Counted from the stretch's first letter, positions 8,108 to 17,293 are shown. The stretch: 64,000 bases of DNA from Mycobacterium colombiense (GCF_001665835.1 NZ_LZSX01000032.1:124001-188000), one strand, 5' to 3'. The notes: generated by a model not told the origin, from the letters alone. A program made the numbers and translations.

Positions 8108-9397
8108 TCAGCCGCGCTGAGCCAGGAAGGCGACGTCGACGATCTCGCCGGTGCGGATCTGCTCGGCGCCGCTGGGCACTACAACCAGACAGTTCGCTTC
8201 GGCGAGGGTGGCCAGCAGGTGTGACGAGGCGCCCGGGCCGCCACCGAGCGCCTGGACCAGGTACTCCCCGCTCTCCTGGTCGCGCATCAGCTGGCCGCGC
8301 AGGAAGCCCTTGCGTCCGGCCACCGACGTGATCGGTGACAGCGTGCGCGCCTGCACGATGCGGCGCATCGGCTGACGCTTGCCCAGCGACAACCGGATCA
8401 ACGGCCGGACCATCACCTCGAAGACCACCAGCGCGCTCACCGGGTTGGCCGGCAGCAGGAAGGTCGGCACGCCCTCGCGGCCCAGCTGCCCGAAACCCTG
8501 GATGGATCCCGGATGCATGGCGACGCGCACCACCTCTATCTCGCCGAGCTCGGCGAGCATCTGGCGCACCGCCTCGGCCGCGGCGCCCCCGACCGCGCCG
8601 GCGATGACGATCACCTCGGCGCGATTGATCTGGCCCTCGACGATCTCGCGGAGCTCGCGGGGTCCGCCGCTGACGATCCCGACGCGGTTGACCTCCGCAC
8701 CGGCATCGCGCGCCGCCGCCGCCAGCGCGTAGGAGTTGACGTCGTAGACCTGCCCGTTGCCCGGGGTGCGCGAGATGTCGACCAGTTCGCCGCCCAGCGC
8801 CATGATCGTCACCCGGGGCCGCGGGTGCACCAGCACCCGTTCGCGGCCGACCGCCGCTAGCAGGCCGACCTGCGCCGCACCGATCACCGTCCCGGACCGC
8901 ACCGCGACGTCACCGGGCTGGACGTCGTCGCCGGCGCGGCGCACGTAGGCGCCCGACGGGGCGCCCCGCAGGATCCGCACCCGCTGCGTCCCACCGTCAG
9001 TCCAGCGCAACGGCAGGACCGCGTCGGCCAGGGTCGGCAGCGGCGCCCCGGTCTGCACGCGCACGGCCTGGCGCGGCTGCAACCGGCTCGGGGTGCGCGA
9101 CCCCGCCTCGACCATGCCCATCACCGGCAGCACCAGGCCCTCGCGCCCGTCGCCCTCGCCCGACTCCTCGAACGGCCCCGGCAGGCCCTCGCTGCCCACC
9201 TCGCCGACACCGAGGACGTCGACGCTGCGCACCGCATAGCCATCGATCGCGGCCTGGTCGAAGCCGGGCATCGGGCGCTCGGTCACCACTTCTTCGGCGC
9301 ACAACAATCCCTGCGCCTCGGCGATCGCCACACGTATCGGCCTTGGGGCCACCGCGGCGGCCGTGATCCGGGCCTGCTGCTCTTCCACCGAACGCAC
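8108..9397 (-). CDS. moeA1: MoeA1/Glp, gephyrin-like molybdotransferase-family protein
   Basis: About 429 aa with MoeA/gephyrin architecture: FDQAAIDGYAVRS near the N-terminus, the RVQTGAPLP and AGDDVQPGDVAV blocks of the middle domain, the MoCF-like core (GQVYDVNSYAL, then an AGAVGG site where active MoeA has SGGVS), and LPANPVSALVVFEVMVRPL. The altered core loop suggests loss of classic molybdopterin chemistry. In Corynebacterium the homolog Glp works with GlpR in cell division. The GTG at 9397 has an upstream AGAGAGG and fits the recalled Rv0994 start; an ATG at 9427 has no ribosome-binding site. Confidence 0.85.
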   Translation of the reverse strand: MRSVEEQQARITAAAVAPRPIRVAIAEAQGLLCAEEVVTERPMPGFDQAAIDGYAVRSVDVLGVGEVGSEGLPGPFEESGEGDGREGLVLPVMGMVEAGSRTPSRLQPRQAVRVQTGAPLPTLADAVLPLRWTDGGTQRVRILRGAPSGAYVRRAGDDVQPGDVAVRSGTVIGAAQVGLLAAVGRERVLVHPRPRVTIMALGGELVDISRTPGNGQVYDVNSYALAAAARDAGAEVNRVGIVSGGPRELREIVEGQINRAEVIVIAGAVGGAAAEAVRQMLAELGEIEVVRVAMHPGSIQGFGQLGREGVPTFLLPANPVSALVVFEVMVRPLIRLSLGKRQPMRRIVQARTLSPITSVAGRKGFLRGQLMRDQESGEYLVQALGGGPGASSHLLATLAEANCLVVVPSGAEQIRTGEIVDVAFLAQRG

Positions 9398-9524
9398 AGC
9401 GCGCCTCTCTGCCGTCGGGCCGCGCACAGCGCGACCCGCTCACTGCGCAGGCGGGGCATCCCCGCCCGGGACCGCTACGCGTTCCGCCGGCCCGCCGTCG
9501 TCCGCCAACCGGGTCAGCGCCCGG

Positions 9525-10436
9525 CTACTGCTCGGCCAGGCCTAATCGCGCCACCAACCACTGCCGCAAATCCGGGCCGTAGTCGTCACGATCCAATGCA
9601 AAGTCAACCGCAGCCTTGAGGTAGCCGCCAGGATTTCCCAAGTCGTGTCGAGAACCGCGGTGCACGACCACGTGCACCGGGTGGCCCTCCGCGATCAGCA
9701 ACGCGATCCCGTCGGTGAGCTGCACTTCCCCGCCGGCCCCACGCTCGATGCGGCGCAACGCATCAAAGATGGCCCGGTCGAGCACGTAACGGCCGGCCGC
9801 GGCGAACAGCGACGGCGCCTCCTCGGCCCGAGGCTTCTCGACCATGCCATTTACCTTGAGCACGTCGGGATTGTCGTCGTCGGGAATCGGTTCGACGTCG
9901 AAAACGCCGTAGGCGCTGACCTCTTCGGGCGTCACCTCGATGGCACACAGCACCGTGCCGCCGTAGTGTGCGCGCACCTTCGACATCGTCCCGAGCACGC
10001 CGGTCGGTAGCACCAGGTCGTCGGGCAGCAACACCGCGACAGCGTCCTCGTCGTCGGCCAGCCGCGACTCCACACAGCCGATCGCGTGCCCCAGGCCCAG
10101 CGGCTCGCTCTGCACCACGGACTCGACTTTGATCAGCTGCGGCGCGCGGCGGACCTTGTCGAGCATCGCCGTCTTGCCGCGTTCCTCCAAGGTGCTTTCC
10201 AGCACCAGGTCTTCCACGAAGTGCGCGACGACGCCGTCCTTGCCCTCCGAGGTGATGATCATCAGGCGCTCGGCACCGGCCTCGGCCGCCTCGGCGGCCA
10301 CCAGCTCTATGCCTGGCGTATCGACAACCGGCAACAGCTCCTTGGGGACCGTTTTGGTCGCCGGCAAGAAGCGAGTACCGAGACCCGCGGCGGGCACGAC
10401 CGCAGTGCGTGGCACCACCACGTTTGGGCTTGACAT
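9525..10436 (-). CDS. galU: UTP-glucose-1-phosphate uridylyltransferase
   Basis: 303 aa, normal GalU length. It makes UDP-glucose for cell-envelope and trehalose/glycan synthesis. The nucleotide-binding signature GLGTRFLPATKTVPKELLPV lies near residues 18-37, followed by the uridine-site region PLGLGHAIGC and VEKPRAEEAPS. It heads the minus-strand group galU-moeA1-rimJ-sepX and is divergent from the cyclo-ligase gene at 10513. Confidence 0.95.
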   Translation of the reverse strand: MSSPNVVVPRTAVVPAAGLGTRFLPATKTVPKELLPVVDTPGIELVAAEAAEAGAERLMIITSEGKDGVVAHFVEDLVLESTLEERGKTAMLDKVRRAPQLIKVESVVQSEPLGLGHAIGCVESRLADDEDAVAVLLPDDLVLPTGVLGTMSKVRAHYGGTVLCAIEVTPEEVSAYGVFDVEPIPDDDNPDVLKVNGMVEKPRAEEAPSLFAAAGRYVLDRAIFDALRRIERGAGGEVQLTDGIALLIAEGHPVHVVVHRGSRHDLGNPGGYLKAAVDFALDRDDYGPDLRQWLVARLGLAEQ

Positions 10437-10512
10437 TGTTCACACGATAACCCGCATCCGCTCCGCCGAGTCGATGTGGCGCGGGCAAAGACTGGGCTGT
10501 CATGGTTGACGC

Positions 10513-11112
10513 ATGGCGACCACCAGCAAAGCCGCGTTGCGCGACCAGCTGCTTGCCGCCCGGCGTCACGTTGCCGACGACGTTCGCGCCGCCGAGGCGC
10601 GGCAGGTGTGCGAGCGGCTGGAGGCCCTGGAAAGCATTGTGACCAGCGACAGCACGATCTGCGCGTACGTGCCGGTGGGCACCGAGCCGGGATCCATCGA
10701 GATGCTCGACATGTTGCTGCGGCGCACCGGGCGAGTTCTGCTGCCGGTTGCGCGCACCGCGGCCGACAACACGCCGCTGCCATTGTCCTGGGGCGAATAC
10801 CGGCCCGGCACGCTGACCACCGGGCGGTGGGGGCTGCTTGAACCACCGCAGCCGTGGCTGCCGTCATCCGCCCTGGCGCAAGCCGACGTGGTGCTGGTTC
10901 CGGCCCTGGCCGTCGACCGCCGCGGCGTGCGGCTGGGCCGGGGCCGGGGTTTCTACGACCGCTCGCTGGGTGGCCGCGACCCGCACACGCGGCTGATCGC
11001 GGTCGTCCGCGACGCCGAAGTGCTCGACGAAGTACCGGCCGATCCGCACGACATTCCGATGACTCATGCGCTCACGCCGCGACGAGGCCTGATCGATCTC
11101 GATGGGCCCTGA
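10513..11112 (+). CDS. 5-formyltetrahydrofolate cyclo-ligase
   Basis: 199 aa. It converts 5-formyl-THF to 5,10-methenyl-THF with ATP. The N-terminal basic region (KAALRDQLLAARR) and the C-terminal catalytic/ATP block DRRGVRLGRGRGFYDRSL are typical of the family. It is the Rv0992c counterpart, 76 bp from divergent galU and upstream of ruc. Confidence 0.9.
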   Translation: MATTSKAALRDQLLAARRHVADDVRAAEARQVCERLEALESIVTSDSTICAYVPVGTEPGSIEMLDMLLRRTGRVLLPVARTAADNTPLPLSWGEYRPGTLTTGRWGLLEPPQPWLPSSALAQADVVLVPALAVDRRGVRLGRGRGFYDRSLGGRDPHTRLIAVVRDAEVLDEVPADPHDIPMTHALTPRRGLIDLDGP

Positions 11113-11145
11113 CATATCGGGAATGAGACATGTCATGTGGCGGTT

Positions 11146-11172
11146 CTAGCACTTGAGACGCTAGAGTGCTAA
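11146..11172 (+). promoter_or_regulatory. CIRCE element (HrcA operator)
   Basis: CTAGCACTT, nine bases, then GAGTGCTAA: this fits the CIRCE consensus TTAGCACTC-N9-GAGTGCTAA with two mismatches in the left arm. It ends 28 bp before the GTG of the chaperone gene at 11201. HrcA repression of the Rv0991c region in M. tuberculosis is established knowledge; here the site is seen directly. Confidence 0.85.
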
Positions 11173-11200
11173 CCAGGTTTGCGACCATCCGGAGGTTTTT

Positions 11201-11548
11201 GTGCCGACTTACAGCTATCAGTGCACTGAGTGCGACGATCGCTTCGACATCGTGCAGGCCTTCACCGACGACGCGCTGACCACGTGCAAACGCTGCGCCG
11301 GGCGGCTGCGCAAGCGCTTCAACTCCGTCGGCGTGGTGTTCAAGGGCAGCGGCTTCTACCGCACCGACAGCCGCGAGTCCGGCAAGAAGGCGTCGAGTTC
11401 GAGCAACGGCTCCTCGTCGAGCGACTCGGGATCCAACGGCTCGAGCTCCAGCGACAAGTCCGGCTCGAGCTCGAGCGACAAGTCCAGCAGCTCGAGCGAC
11501 AAGTCGAGCAGCAGCTCCACGACATCCACCGCCGCCGCGACCAACTGA
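11201..11548 (+). CDS. ruc: Ruc, FmdB-family zinc-ribbon redox-regulated chaperone
   Basis: 115 aa. The N-terminal FmdB zinc ribbon MPTYSYQC..C (C8, C11, C29, C32) is followed by a disordered Ser/Asp/Lys-rich tail (from about residue 63) with repeated SSSDK units. This is the Rv0991c architecture; Rv0991c is described as a redox-regulated chaperone that activates on oxidation and cooperates with DnaKJE. The GTG start has a strong GGAGG six bases upstream. The CIRCE site indicates heat-shock control. The tail looks expanded by short in-frame repeats. Confidence 0.85.
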   Translation: MPTYSYQCTECDDRFDIVQAFTDDALTTCKRCAGRLRKRFNSVGVVFKGSGFYRTDSRESGKKASSSSNGSSSSDSGSNGSSSSDKSGSSSSDKSSSSSDKSSSSSTTSTAAATN

Positions 11549-11612
11549 CGGTTATCCACACCGGCCTCGCCGGCCGTGAGCCCGAGCGCCGGGTGACGCC
11601 TACCGTTGCCGC

Positions 11613-12281
11613 GTGGGCGAATCATCGCTGAACCCAAGCCTATTGAGCCGGGTCTCGCTATGGGTGCGCCCGGACTGGGCTCGCACCGTGCTGGCACGCC
11701 GCATCGCGGCGGGCGGGCTGGTGGTGCTGGCCGGAATCGCGACGCTGCGATCCAACCCCGCCGGTGACTATGCGCAAGTCGTGGTGGCCGACCATGACCT
11801 GCGTCCCGGCGCCGCGTTGACTCCCGCCGATGTCCGGCTCGAAAAGCGTTTGGCCGCAACCATTCCCGACGGGGCGCGAGCCGATCTGGGCGCGGTCGTG
11901 GGTTCGACGCTGGCAGGCCCCGCCCGGCGCGGTGAGGTGCTTACCGACGTCCGGTTACTGGGCAGCCGGTTGGCGGAGTCGACGGCCGGGCCGGGGGCCC
12001 GCATCGTGCCGCTGCATTTGGCGGACGGCGCCCTGATCGACCTCGTGCGGGTCGGTGATGTGGTCGACGTGCTGGGGGCGCCGGCCAACAGCGGGCCGGA
12101 GAACTCCCGCGCCGCCCCCAAGGTGCTGGCCACCGACGCCGTGGTGGTGCTGGTGTCGGCCAAAGAAAAGATTCAGACGGCCGACAGCGACCGCGTAGTG
12201 TTAGTTGCGCTGCCGGCTCGTGTGGCGAACACGGTGGCAGGGGCGGCGCTGGGCCAGACCGTGACGCTCACCCTGCACTGA
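11613..12281 (+). CDS. SAF-domain membrane-anchored protein (CpaB/RcpC-like)
   Basis: 222 aa, GTG start. One membrane segment lies at about residues 29-45 ([17 protein letters not shown]), then an extracytoplasmic SAF domain ([21 protein letters not shown]) and a RcpC/CpaB-like C-terminal part. CpaB proteins belong to Flp pilus assembly, but no pilus genes are nearby, so the role is open. It is the Rv0990c counterpart, probably co-transcribed with ruc; in M. tuberculosis the two share HrcA control. Confidence 0.65.
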   Translation: MGESSLNPSLLSRVSLWVRPDWARTVLARRIAAGGLVVLAGIATLRSNPAGDYAQVVVADHDLRPGAALTPADVRLEKRLAATIPDGARADLGAVVGSTLAGPARRGEVLTDVRLLGSRLAESTAGPGARIVPLHLADGALIDLVRVGDVVDVLGAPANSGPENSRAAPKVLATDAVVVLVSAKEKIQTADSDRVVLVALPARVANTVAGAALGQTVTLTLH

Positions 12282-12348
12282 GTGCCTGGCCGTCGTTGGT
12301 CTGCGAGTCGACAGCAAACTCTGTCCAGTCCCAGAAAGGCCATCCCCA

Positions 12349-12807
12349 ATGCTCAAAGGGTTCAAGGAGTTTCTCTCGCGGGGCAACATCATCGACCTGT
12401 CCACCGCGGTGGTCATCGGTACCGCGTTCACCGCACTGGTCACGGCTTTCACCAACGCCATCATCAAGCCGTTGATCAACCGGATCGGCGTCAACCAAAA
12501 GTCCGATCTCGGCATCTTGCGGATCAGCATCGGTGGCGGTCAGACCATCGACCTGAACGACGTTTTGTCGGCCGCCATCAACTTCGTAATCATCGCCGCG
12601 GTCGTCTACTTCCTGGTCGTGCTGCCGTACACCACACTGCGCAAACGCGGCCAGGTCGAACCGGCCGACGACGCGCAAGTCGTCCTGCTCAAGGAGATCC
12701 GCGACCTGCTCGCGCAAACCAACGGCGATTCGCCGGGCAAGCACGGGAGCGTGGCCACCAAGCCCCCGCCAGAGTACGGGCCCCGCGCGGAAGCCGAATC
12801 GCAATAA
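12349..12807 (+). CDS. mscL: Large-conductance mechanosensitive channel MscL
   Basis: 152 aa, the family length. It starts [16 protein letters not shown]1 (about 15-43) contains the conserved [13 protein letters not shown]2 (about 70-95) is [16 protein letters not shown], and the C-terminal helix bundle region is [12 protein letters not shown]. It releases solutes on hypo-osmotic shock as a pentamer in the inner membrane. It directly follows the SAF protein, unlike in M. tuberculosis, where I recall intervening genes. Confidence 0.97.
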   Translation: MLKGFKEFLSRGNIIDLSTAVVIGTAFTALVTAFTNAIIKPLINRIGVNQKSDLGILRISIGGGQTIDLNDVLSAAINFVIIAAVVYFLVVLPYTTLRKRGQVEPADDAQVVLLKEIRDLLAQTNGDSPGKHGSVATKPPPEYGPRAEAESQ

Positions 12808-12849
12808 CCCGCGCCGACGCAACCGGCTGGGCCGCGACCAGCGGCAGAG

Positions 12850-13407
12850 TTAAATCTCCAGGCTGGACAACTGCCCGATGATCTGGGCCGCCAACGGATT
12901 CAGCGTCGCCATGCCGTCGCGCACGGCGTAGCGGGAGCCGGCCAGGTTGACCACCAGCGTGCTGCCGGACACCCCGGCCAGACCGCGTGACAATCCGGCA
13001 TCGATGATCCCCGCCGACAGCCCCGACCCACGGATGGCCTCTGCGATACCGAGGATTTCGCGATCCAGGATCTCGCGGGTGGCCTCCGGGGCGACGTCGC
13101 GCGGGGTGACGCCCGTCCCGCCGACCGAGACGACCAGGTCCACCCCGCCGATCACCGCGGTGTTCAGCGCGTTGCGGATCTCGATCTCGTCAGCGGCGAC
13201 CGCGACCACACCGTCGACGACGAATCCCGCCTCGGTCAGCAGCTCGGTCACCAGCGGACCGTTGTGGTCCTCGTCCCCGTGAGCGGTGCGATCGTCGACC
13301 ACCACAACCAAAGCCCGGCCAACTACCAACTCGGCACCCGTTTCCATGGGAGCAACCGTATATCCGAGCTCAGACAATCCCGTCGCCGAGGGTTCGTCCA
13401 CCTTCAC
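12850..13407 (-). CDS. moaB2: MoaB/Mog-type molybdopterin protein MoaB2
   Basis: 185 aa. A MogA/MoaB-like fold with the molybdopterin-binding block DLVVSVGGTGVTPRD. It is expected to adenylylate molybdopterin, though many actinobacterial MoaB2 proteins are uncharacterised. The GTG start overlaps the pepD stop by one base (TAGTG), so translation is probably coupled. It is the last gene of the mprA-mprB-pepD-moaB2 order. An internal ATG (residue 21) is an alternative start. Confidence 0.85.
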   Translation of the reverse strand: MKVDEPSATGLSELGYTVAPMETGAELVVGRALVVVVDDRTAHGDEDHNGPLVTELLTEAGFVVDGVVAVAADEIEIRNALNTAVIGGVDLVVSVGGTGVTPRDVAPEATREILDREILGIAEAIRGSGLSAGIIDAGLSRGLAGVSGSTLVVNLAGSRYAVRDGMATLNPLAAQIIGQLSSLEI

Positions 13408-14924
13408 TACTGATCCGCCTTCCCGAGGGTGACCGGCAACGTCCGGCTGCCGCCACCAGCGGGATCCTGGAACGTCAGCGAGATCTTGTCGCCGGGCGCC
13501 CTGGACCGGACCGCCGCGACGAGCGCGTCGGCGCTGTTGATCGGCCGGTCGTCGACCTTGGTGACGACCACGTTCTTGGGGACGCCGGCGGATGCCGCCG
13601 CGCCGCCCGCGACGACGTCGACGACCTTGGCGCCCGGGGTGCCCTTGTCGTTGGTCACCTGCACGCCGAGCGACGCGTGCGACGCCTTGCCGGTGGCGAT
13701 CAGCTCATCGGCGATGCGCTTGGCCTGATCGACCGGAATCGCGAAGCCCAGGCCGATCGAACCGCTCTGGGCATCCGGCGAGTCGGCGCCCAGCGTGGCG
13801 ATGGCCGAGTTGACGCCCACCAGCTGGCCGTTCATGTTGACCAGCGCGCCACCGGAGTTACCGGGGTTGATCGCGGCGTCGGTCTGAATCGCGTCCAGCA
13901 CGGTGTTCTGGTTGCCCGATTCACCGGTGGTGGACACCGGCCGGTTCAGCGCGCTGACGATGCCGGTGGTGACCGTGCCGGACAGGCCCAACGGCGACCC
14001 GATCGCGACGACCGGCTGGCCGACGCGAAGGTCCGAGGAGGAGCCCAGCGAGATGGGCGTGAGCCCGGACATGCCCTGCACCCGAATCACGGCGATATCG
14101 CTGGTGGGGTCCGCGCCGACCACCGTGAACGGCGCGGTGCGACCGTCAGAGAAAGTCACCGTCGTCTTGGCCGTCGGGGAACCGGCACCGGCACCGCCGG
14201 GAGCACCCGGGACGCCGGGAGGCGCGGGAGCCGCGGGCGGAGCTCCCGGAGGGCCGCCGGGCCCCTTGGGCGGCCCCGCCGCGGCCGCGACCACGTGGTT
14301 GTTCGTCAGGATGAGCCCGTCGGTGGACAGGACGATGCCGGAGCCCTCTTCGGACTGGCGCCCGATGTCGGTCTCGAGCATCACGACGCTGGGCACCACC
14401 TTGGAGGCGACCCCCTCGACGCTGCCGGGCGGCATGTTCGCAGCCGGGACGCTGGGCGCCGCCCCGATGGCCCGCCCGCCGCCGTTCCCGGTCGCGTGCG
14501 TGCCGAGCTCGACGGCCGTCGCAGCGGCACCTCCGATACCGGCCGACACCACCGCGATGGCTAATGCACCGACAACCAAGAGGCCTGTGCGAGAACGCTT
14601 TTGGGGTTCCGGCGGGACGGGCATTCCGGGCAGCATGCCGGGCATGGGACCAGTGCCGGCGCCTCCCGGGATCGGGCCTGCGCCGGTTCCGCCGGGAATC
14701 CGACCCGGCCCGGTGTTGCTGAAGGGCTGGTAGGGCTGACGGAACTGCGTCGTCGGCGACGGCTGCGACCGATAGCGCCAGTCATATTGCTGGTTGTAGG
14801 GCTGCTGTTGTCCCGGGGCGTAGCCAGAGGACCCCGCATGGCTCGGGACGGGCGCAGGCTGATTCGGCGCGGGGGGGTATCCCGGCTGCTGCGGCGGTGG
14901 CGAATACCTCGGGTCATTCGTCAT
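13407..14924 (-). CDS. pepD: PepD, HtrA-family membrane serine protease
   Basis: 505 aa. A Pro/Gln-rich cytoplasmic N-terminus precedes a membrane anchor at about 113-137 and a trypsin-like domain with H210, D276 and S357 (NPGNSGGAL), followed by one PDZ domain (about 405-495). It degrades or chaperones damaged envelope proteins and feeds back on MprAB/SigE stress signalling in M. tuberculosis. Residues 217-251, just after the catalytic His, are a Pro/Gly/Ala collagen-like insertion longer than in the M. tuberculosis protein as I recall it. Confidence 0.95.
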   Translation of the reverse strand: MTNDPRYSPPPQQPGYPPAPNQPAPVPSHAGSSGYAPGQQQPYNQQYDWRYRSQPSPTTQFRQPYQPFSNTGPGRIPGGTGAGPIPGGAGTGPMPGMLPGMPVPPEPQKRSRTGLLVVGALAIAVVSAGIGGAAATAVELGTHATGNGGGRAIGAAPSVPAANMPPGSVEGVASKVVPSVVMLETDIGRQSEEGSGIVLSTDGLILTNNHVVAAAAGPPKGPGGPPGAPPAAPAPPGVPGAPGGAGAGSPTAKTTVTFSDGRTAPFTVVGADPTSDIAVIRVQGMSGLTPISLGSSSDLRVGQPVVAIGSPLGLSGTVTTGIVSALNRPVSTTGESGNQNTVLDAIQTDAAINPGNSGGALVNMNGQLVGVNSAIATLGADSPDAQSGSIGLGFAIPVDQAKRIADELIATGKASHASLGVQVTNDKGTPGAKVVDVVAGGAAASAGVPKNVVVTKVDDRPINSADALVAAVRSRAPGDKISLTFQDPAGGGSRTLPVTLGKADQ

Positions 14925-14996
14925 GTCGCTAAGTCGCTCTTCCTCTATCTCAGTGTTTCGGCAAGTCGACGGCTGGGTTCAACAGTAGCCGCAGAC

Positions 14997-16565
14997 CTAC
15001 CTTGCCCGCGCGGACTGAGAGTCCACTGAGATAACGTTCGCCGATTCCCGAGAGTTCGCCTCGCTGTCGGTTACCGCTTGGGTGGGGCCGGTCGCGGCGT
15101 CCACCTGGTCGGTTTCGGCATCGTCGGCGGCGGTGGCGTACGTCGAGGCGGGCAGCGGCCGGCCGGGCAGCAGCACATAGAAGGACGTGCCCGGGGGCTG
15201 GCCGCCCGGAACGGTGTCCTCGACGCGCAGCAGTCCCCCATGGTTGAGCACGACCTTTTTGACGATGGCGAGCCCGAGTCCGGAGCCCGGCATGGCGCGT
15301 GCCGTCGTGGAGCGGTAAAACCGCTCGAACACCAGGCGGCGCTCCTGGGGCGGGATGCCGGGCCCGTGGTCGGCGATCACCAGCTCCGCATGCGACGGGT
15401 CGAGCTGGCGCATCGTGACGCCGACGTGGCCACCGGGCGGGCTCCACTTGGCGGCGTTGTCCAACAGGTTCAGGATCGCCCGCGACAATCCGGCGGCGTC
15501 GCCGTACACCTGCCACGGCGTCACGTCGACGTCGAAGTGAATGTCGTTGCGCCGCCGCCTGACTCGCTCCAGGCTGCGATCGACGACCTCGGACACGTCG
15601 ACGGGCTCGTGCACCACCTGGCCGGCGTCATCCCGGGTGAGATCCACCAAATCGCCGACCAGCGTTGACAATTCCTCGATCTGCGCGATGACATCGGTGC
15701 GCAGGTCGACCATCTCCTGCTCGGGCAGGCGCGGCGCCCCCGGTTCCATCGCGGCCATCAGCAGCTCGACATTGGTCCGCAGCGACGTCAGCGGGGTGCG
15801 CAGTTCATGCCCGGCGTCGGTGACCAGCCGCGCCTGCCGCTCCCGGGACTCGGCGAGCGCGCGCAGCATCAGGTTGAACGACTCTGTGAGCCTTGCCAAT
15901 TCGTCGCTACCGAACACGGGAATGGGTCTCAAATCATCGGTGCGCGCCACCCGCTCGGCCGCTTCGGTCAGCCGTGCCACCGGGCGCAGCCCGGCCCGGG
16001 TGACCATGCCGCCCGCCACCGCGGCGACCACCACACCCACACCGCCGACAATCAGCAGCACCCAGCGCAGCCGGTTCATCACCGCCTCGGTGGGCTTGAG
16101 GCTCTTGGAGATCAGCAACGAGGTGCCGTTCTGCAGGTGCACCGCGAGAATCCGCTGGTCGCCGGCGGTGCGCCGGGACATGAACAAGTCACCGTGGATG
16201 ACCGCTTTTTCCGGCGAGCCGACCGGCAGGGTCTGACCCGGCTGCTGGGCGGTGTAGATCGCGTGGCCGGGATTCACCAGCATCGCGTTGACGTCGGAAT
16301 AGGCGGTGCCCTCGATCGCTTTGCCGGGGTCGGCGGCCAGTGAACCGCTGGCGATCAGCAGTTGCGCCCGGCTTTGCAGCTGGTTGTCGATGTCGCTGTA
16401 CAGCGCGGCCGAGATCACGGCGTAGACGGCGAAGGCCATCAACACCACGACCATGGCCACCATCGACATGGCCAGCAGCATCACCCGCCACCGCAACGAC
16501 AGGGATGGCGTTGCGCGCAACGGTGGGCGCATCGGTGGACGTTGAGGCCGGGGGAACCGGATCAT
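14997..16565 (-). CDS. mprB: MprB sensor histidine kinase
   Basis: 522 aa. TM1 at about 28-52, an extracytoplasmic sensor loop, TM2 at about 168-188, HAMP, then the DHp domain with phosphoacceptor H253 (DAGHELRTPL) and an HATPase domain with DHGPGIP and GSGLGLAIV boxes. It senses envelope stress and phosphorylates MprA. The ATG at 16565 lies 17 bp after the mprA stop; an ATG at 16616 would overlap mprA. Confidence 0.95.
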   Translation of the reverse strand: MIRFPRPQRPPMRPPLRATPSLSLRWRVMLLAMSMVAMVVVLMAFAVYAVISAALYSDIDNQLQSRAQLLIASGSLAADPGKAIEGTAYSDVNAMLVNPGHAIYTAQQPGQTLPVGSPEKAVIHGDLFMSRRTAGDQRILAVHLQNGTSLLISKSLKPTEAVMNRLRWVLLIVGGVGVVVAAVAGGMVTRAGLRPVARLTEAAERVARTDDLRPIPVFGSDELARLTESFNLMLRALAESRERQARLVTDAGHELRTPLTSLRTNVELLMAAMEPGAPRLPEQEMVDLRTDVIAQIEELSTLVGDLVDLTRDDAGQVVHEPVDVSEVVDRSLERVRRRRNDIHFDVDVTPWQVYGDAAGLSRAILNLLDNAAKWSPPGGHVGVTMRQLDPSHAELVIADHGPGIPPQERRLVFERFYRSTTARAMPGSGLGLAIVKKVVLNHGGLLRVEDTVPGGQPPGTSFYVLLPGRPLPASTYATAADDAETDQVDAATGPTQAVTDSEANSRESANVISVDSQSARAR

Positions 16566-16581
16566 CGAGGGACCCGCATCG

Positions 16582-17271
16582 TCACGGAGGCGTCTCCCGA
16601 AGGACGTAGCCCACACCGCGCACGGTGTGGATCAGCCGCGACTCCCCATCGGCTTCGGTCTTGCGCCGCAGATAGCCCACATAGACCTCGAGCGCGTTGC
16701 CCGAGGTGGGGAAGTCGAACCCCCAGACTTCCTCGAGGATGCGGCTGCGGGTGAGCACCCGGCGCGGATTGGCGATCAGCATTTCCAACAGCGCGAATTC
16801 GGTGCGGGTCAGGCTGATCCGGCGCTGACCGCGGGTGACCTCGCGGGTGACCGGGTCCAGCGTCAGGTCGGAGAACGTCATCGCCACCGAATCGGCATCC
16901 TGGTCCTCCGGCTTGGTGCGGCGCAGCAGCGCGCGCATCCGGGCCAGCAGTTCTTCCAGGGCAAACGGCTTCGGCAGGTAGTCGTCGGCGCCGGCGTCCA
17001 GGCCGGCGACCCGCTCCGACACCGAATCGCGCGCGGTGAGCACCAGGATGGGCAGGTCGTCACCGGTGCTGCGGAGCTGACGGCACACTTCGAGGCCGTC
17101 CAGGCGCGGCATCATCACATCCAGGACGAGGGCATCGGGCCGCTCGTTCGCGATCAGTTCGAGGGCTTCGACCCCGTCATGGGCCAACTCAACGGAGTAG
17201 CCGTTGAAGGACAACGACCTACGCAGCGACTCGCGCACCGCGCGATCATCGTCGACGACAAGTATTCGCAC
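16582..17271 (-). CDS. mprA: MprA response regulator
   Basis: 229 aa, OmpR/PhoB type. The receiver has the acidic pocket D7-D8, phospho-acceptor D51 and K101; the C-terminal winged helix includes [14 protein letters not shown]. It controls pepD, sigE/sigB and its own operon in M. tuberculosis. The GTG at 17271 is chosen because the receiver domain starts directly there (VRILVVDDD); the open frame extends upstream without homology. A direct-repeat MprA box lies just upstream. Confidence 0.96.
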   Translation of the reverse strand: MRILVVDDDRAVRESLRRSLSFNGYSVELAHDGVEALELIANERPDALVLDVMMPRLDGLEVCRQLRSTGDDLPILVLTARDSVSERVAGLDAGADDYLPKPFALEELLARMRALLRRTKPEDQDADSVAMTFSDLTLDPVTREVTRGQRRISLTRTEFALLEMLIANPRRVLTRSRILEEVWGFDFPTSGNALEVYVGYLRRKTEADGESRLIHTVRGVGYVLRETPP

Positions 17272-17293
17272 GGCCCCTAGTTTCGTCCCACCG

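Noticed and set aside
8106..8122. GCTCAGC-CGC-GCTGAGC hairpin at the end of moeA1 as a terminator
   Set aside because: It overlaps the stop codon and, read in the direction of moeA1, is followed by A residues, not T.
11110..11135. TGACAT...ATGTCA inverted repeat after the cyclo-ligase gene
   Set aside because: Arms are only 6 bp with a 14-nt spacer; too weak next to the much stronger CIRCE site.
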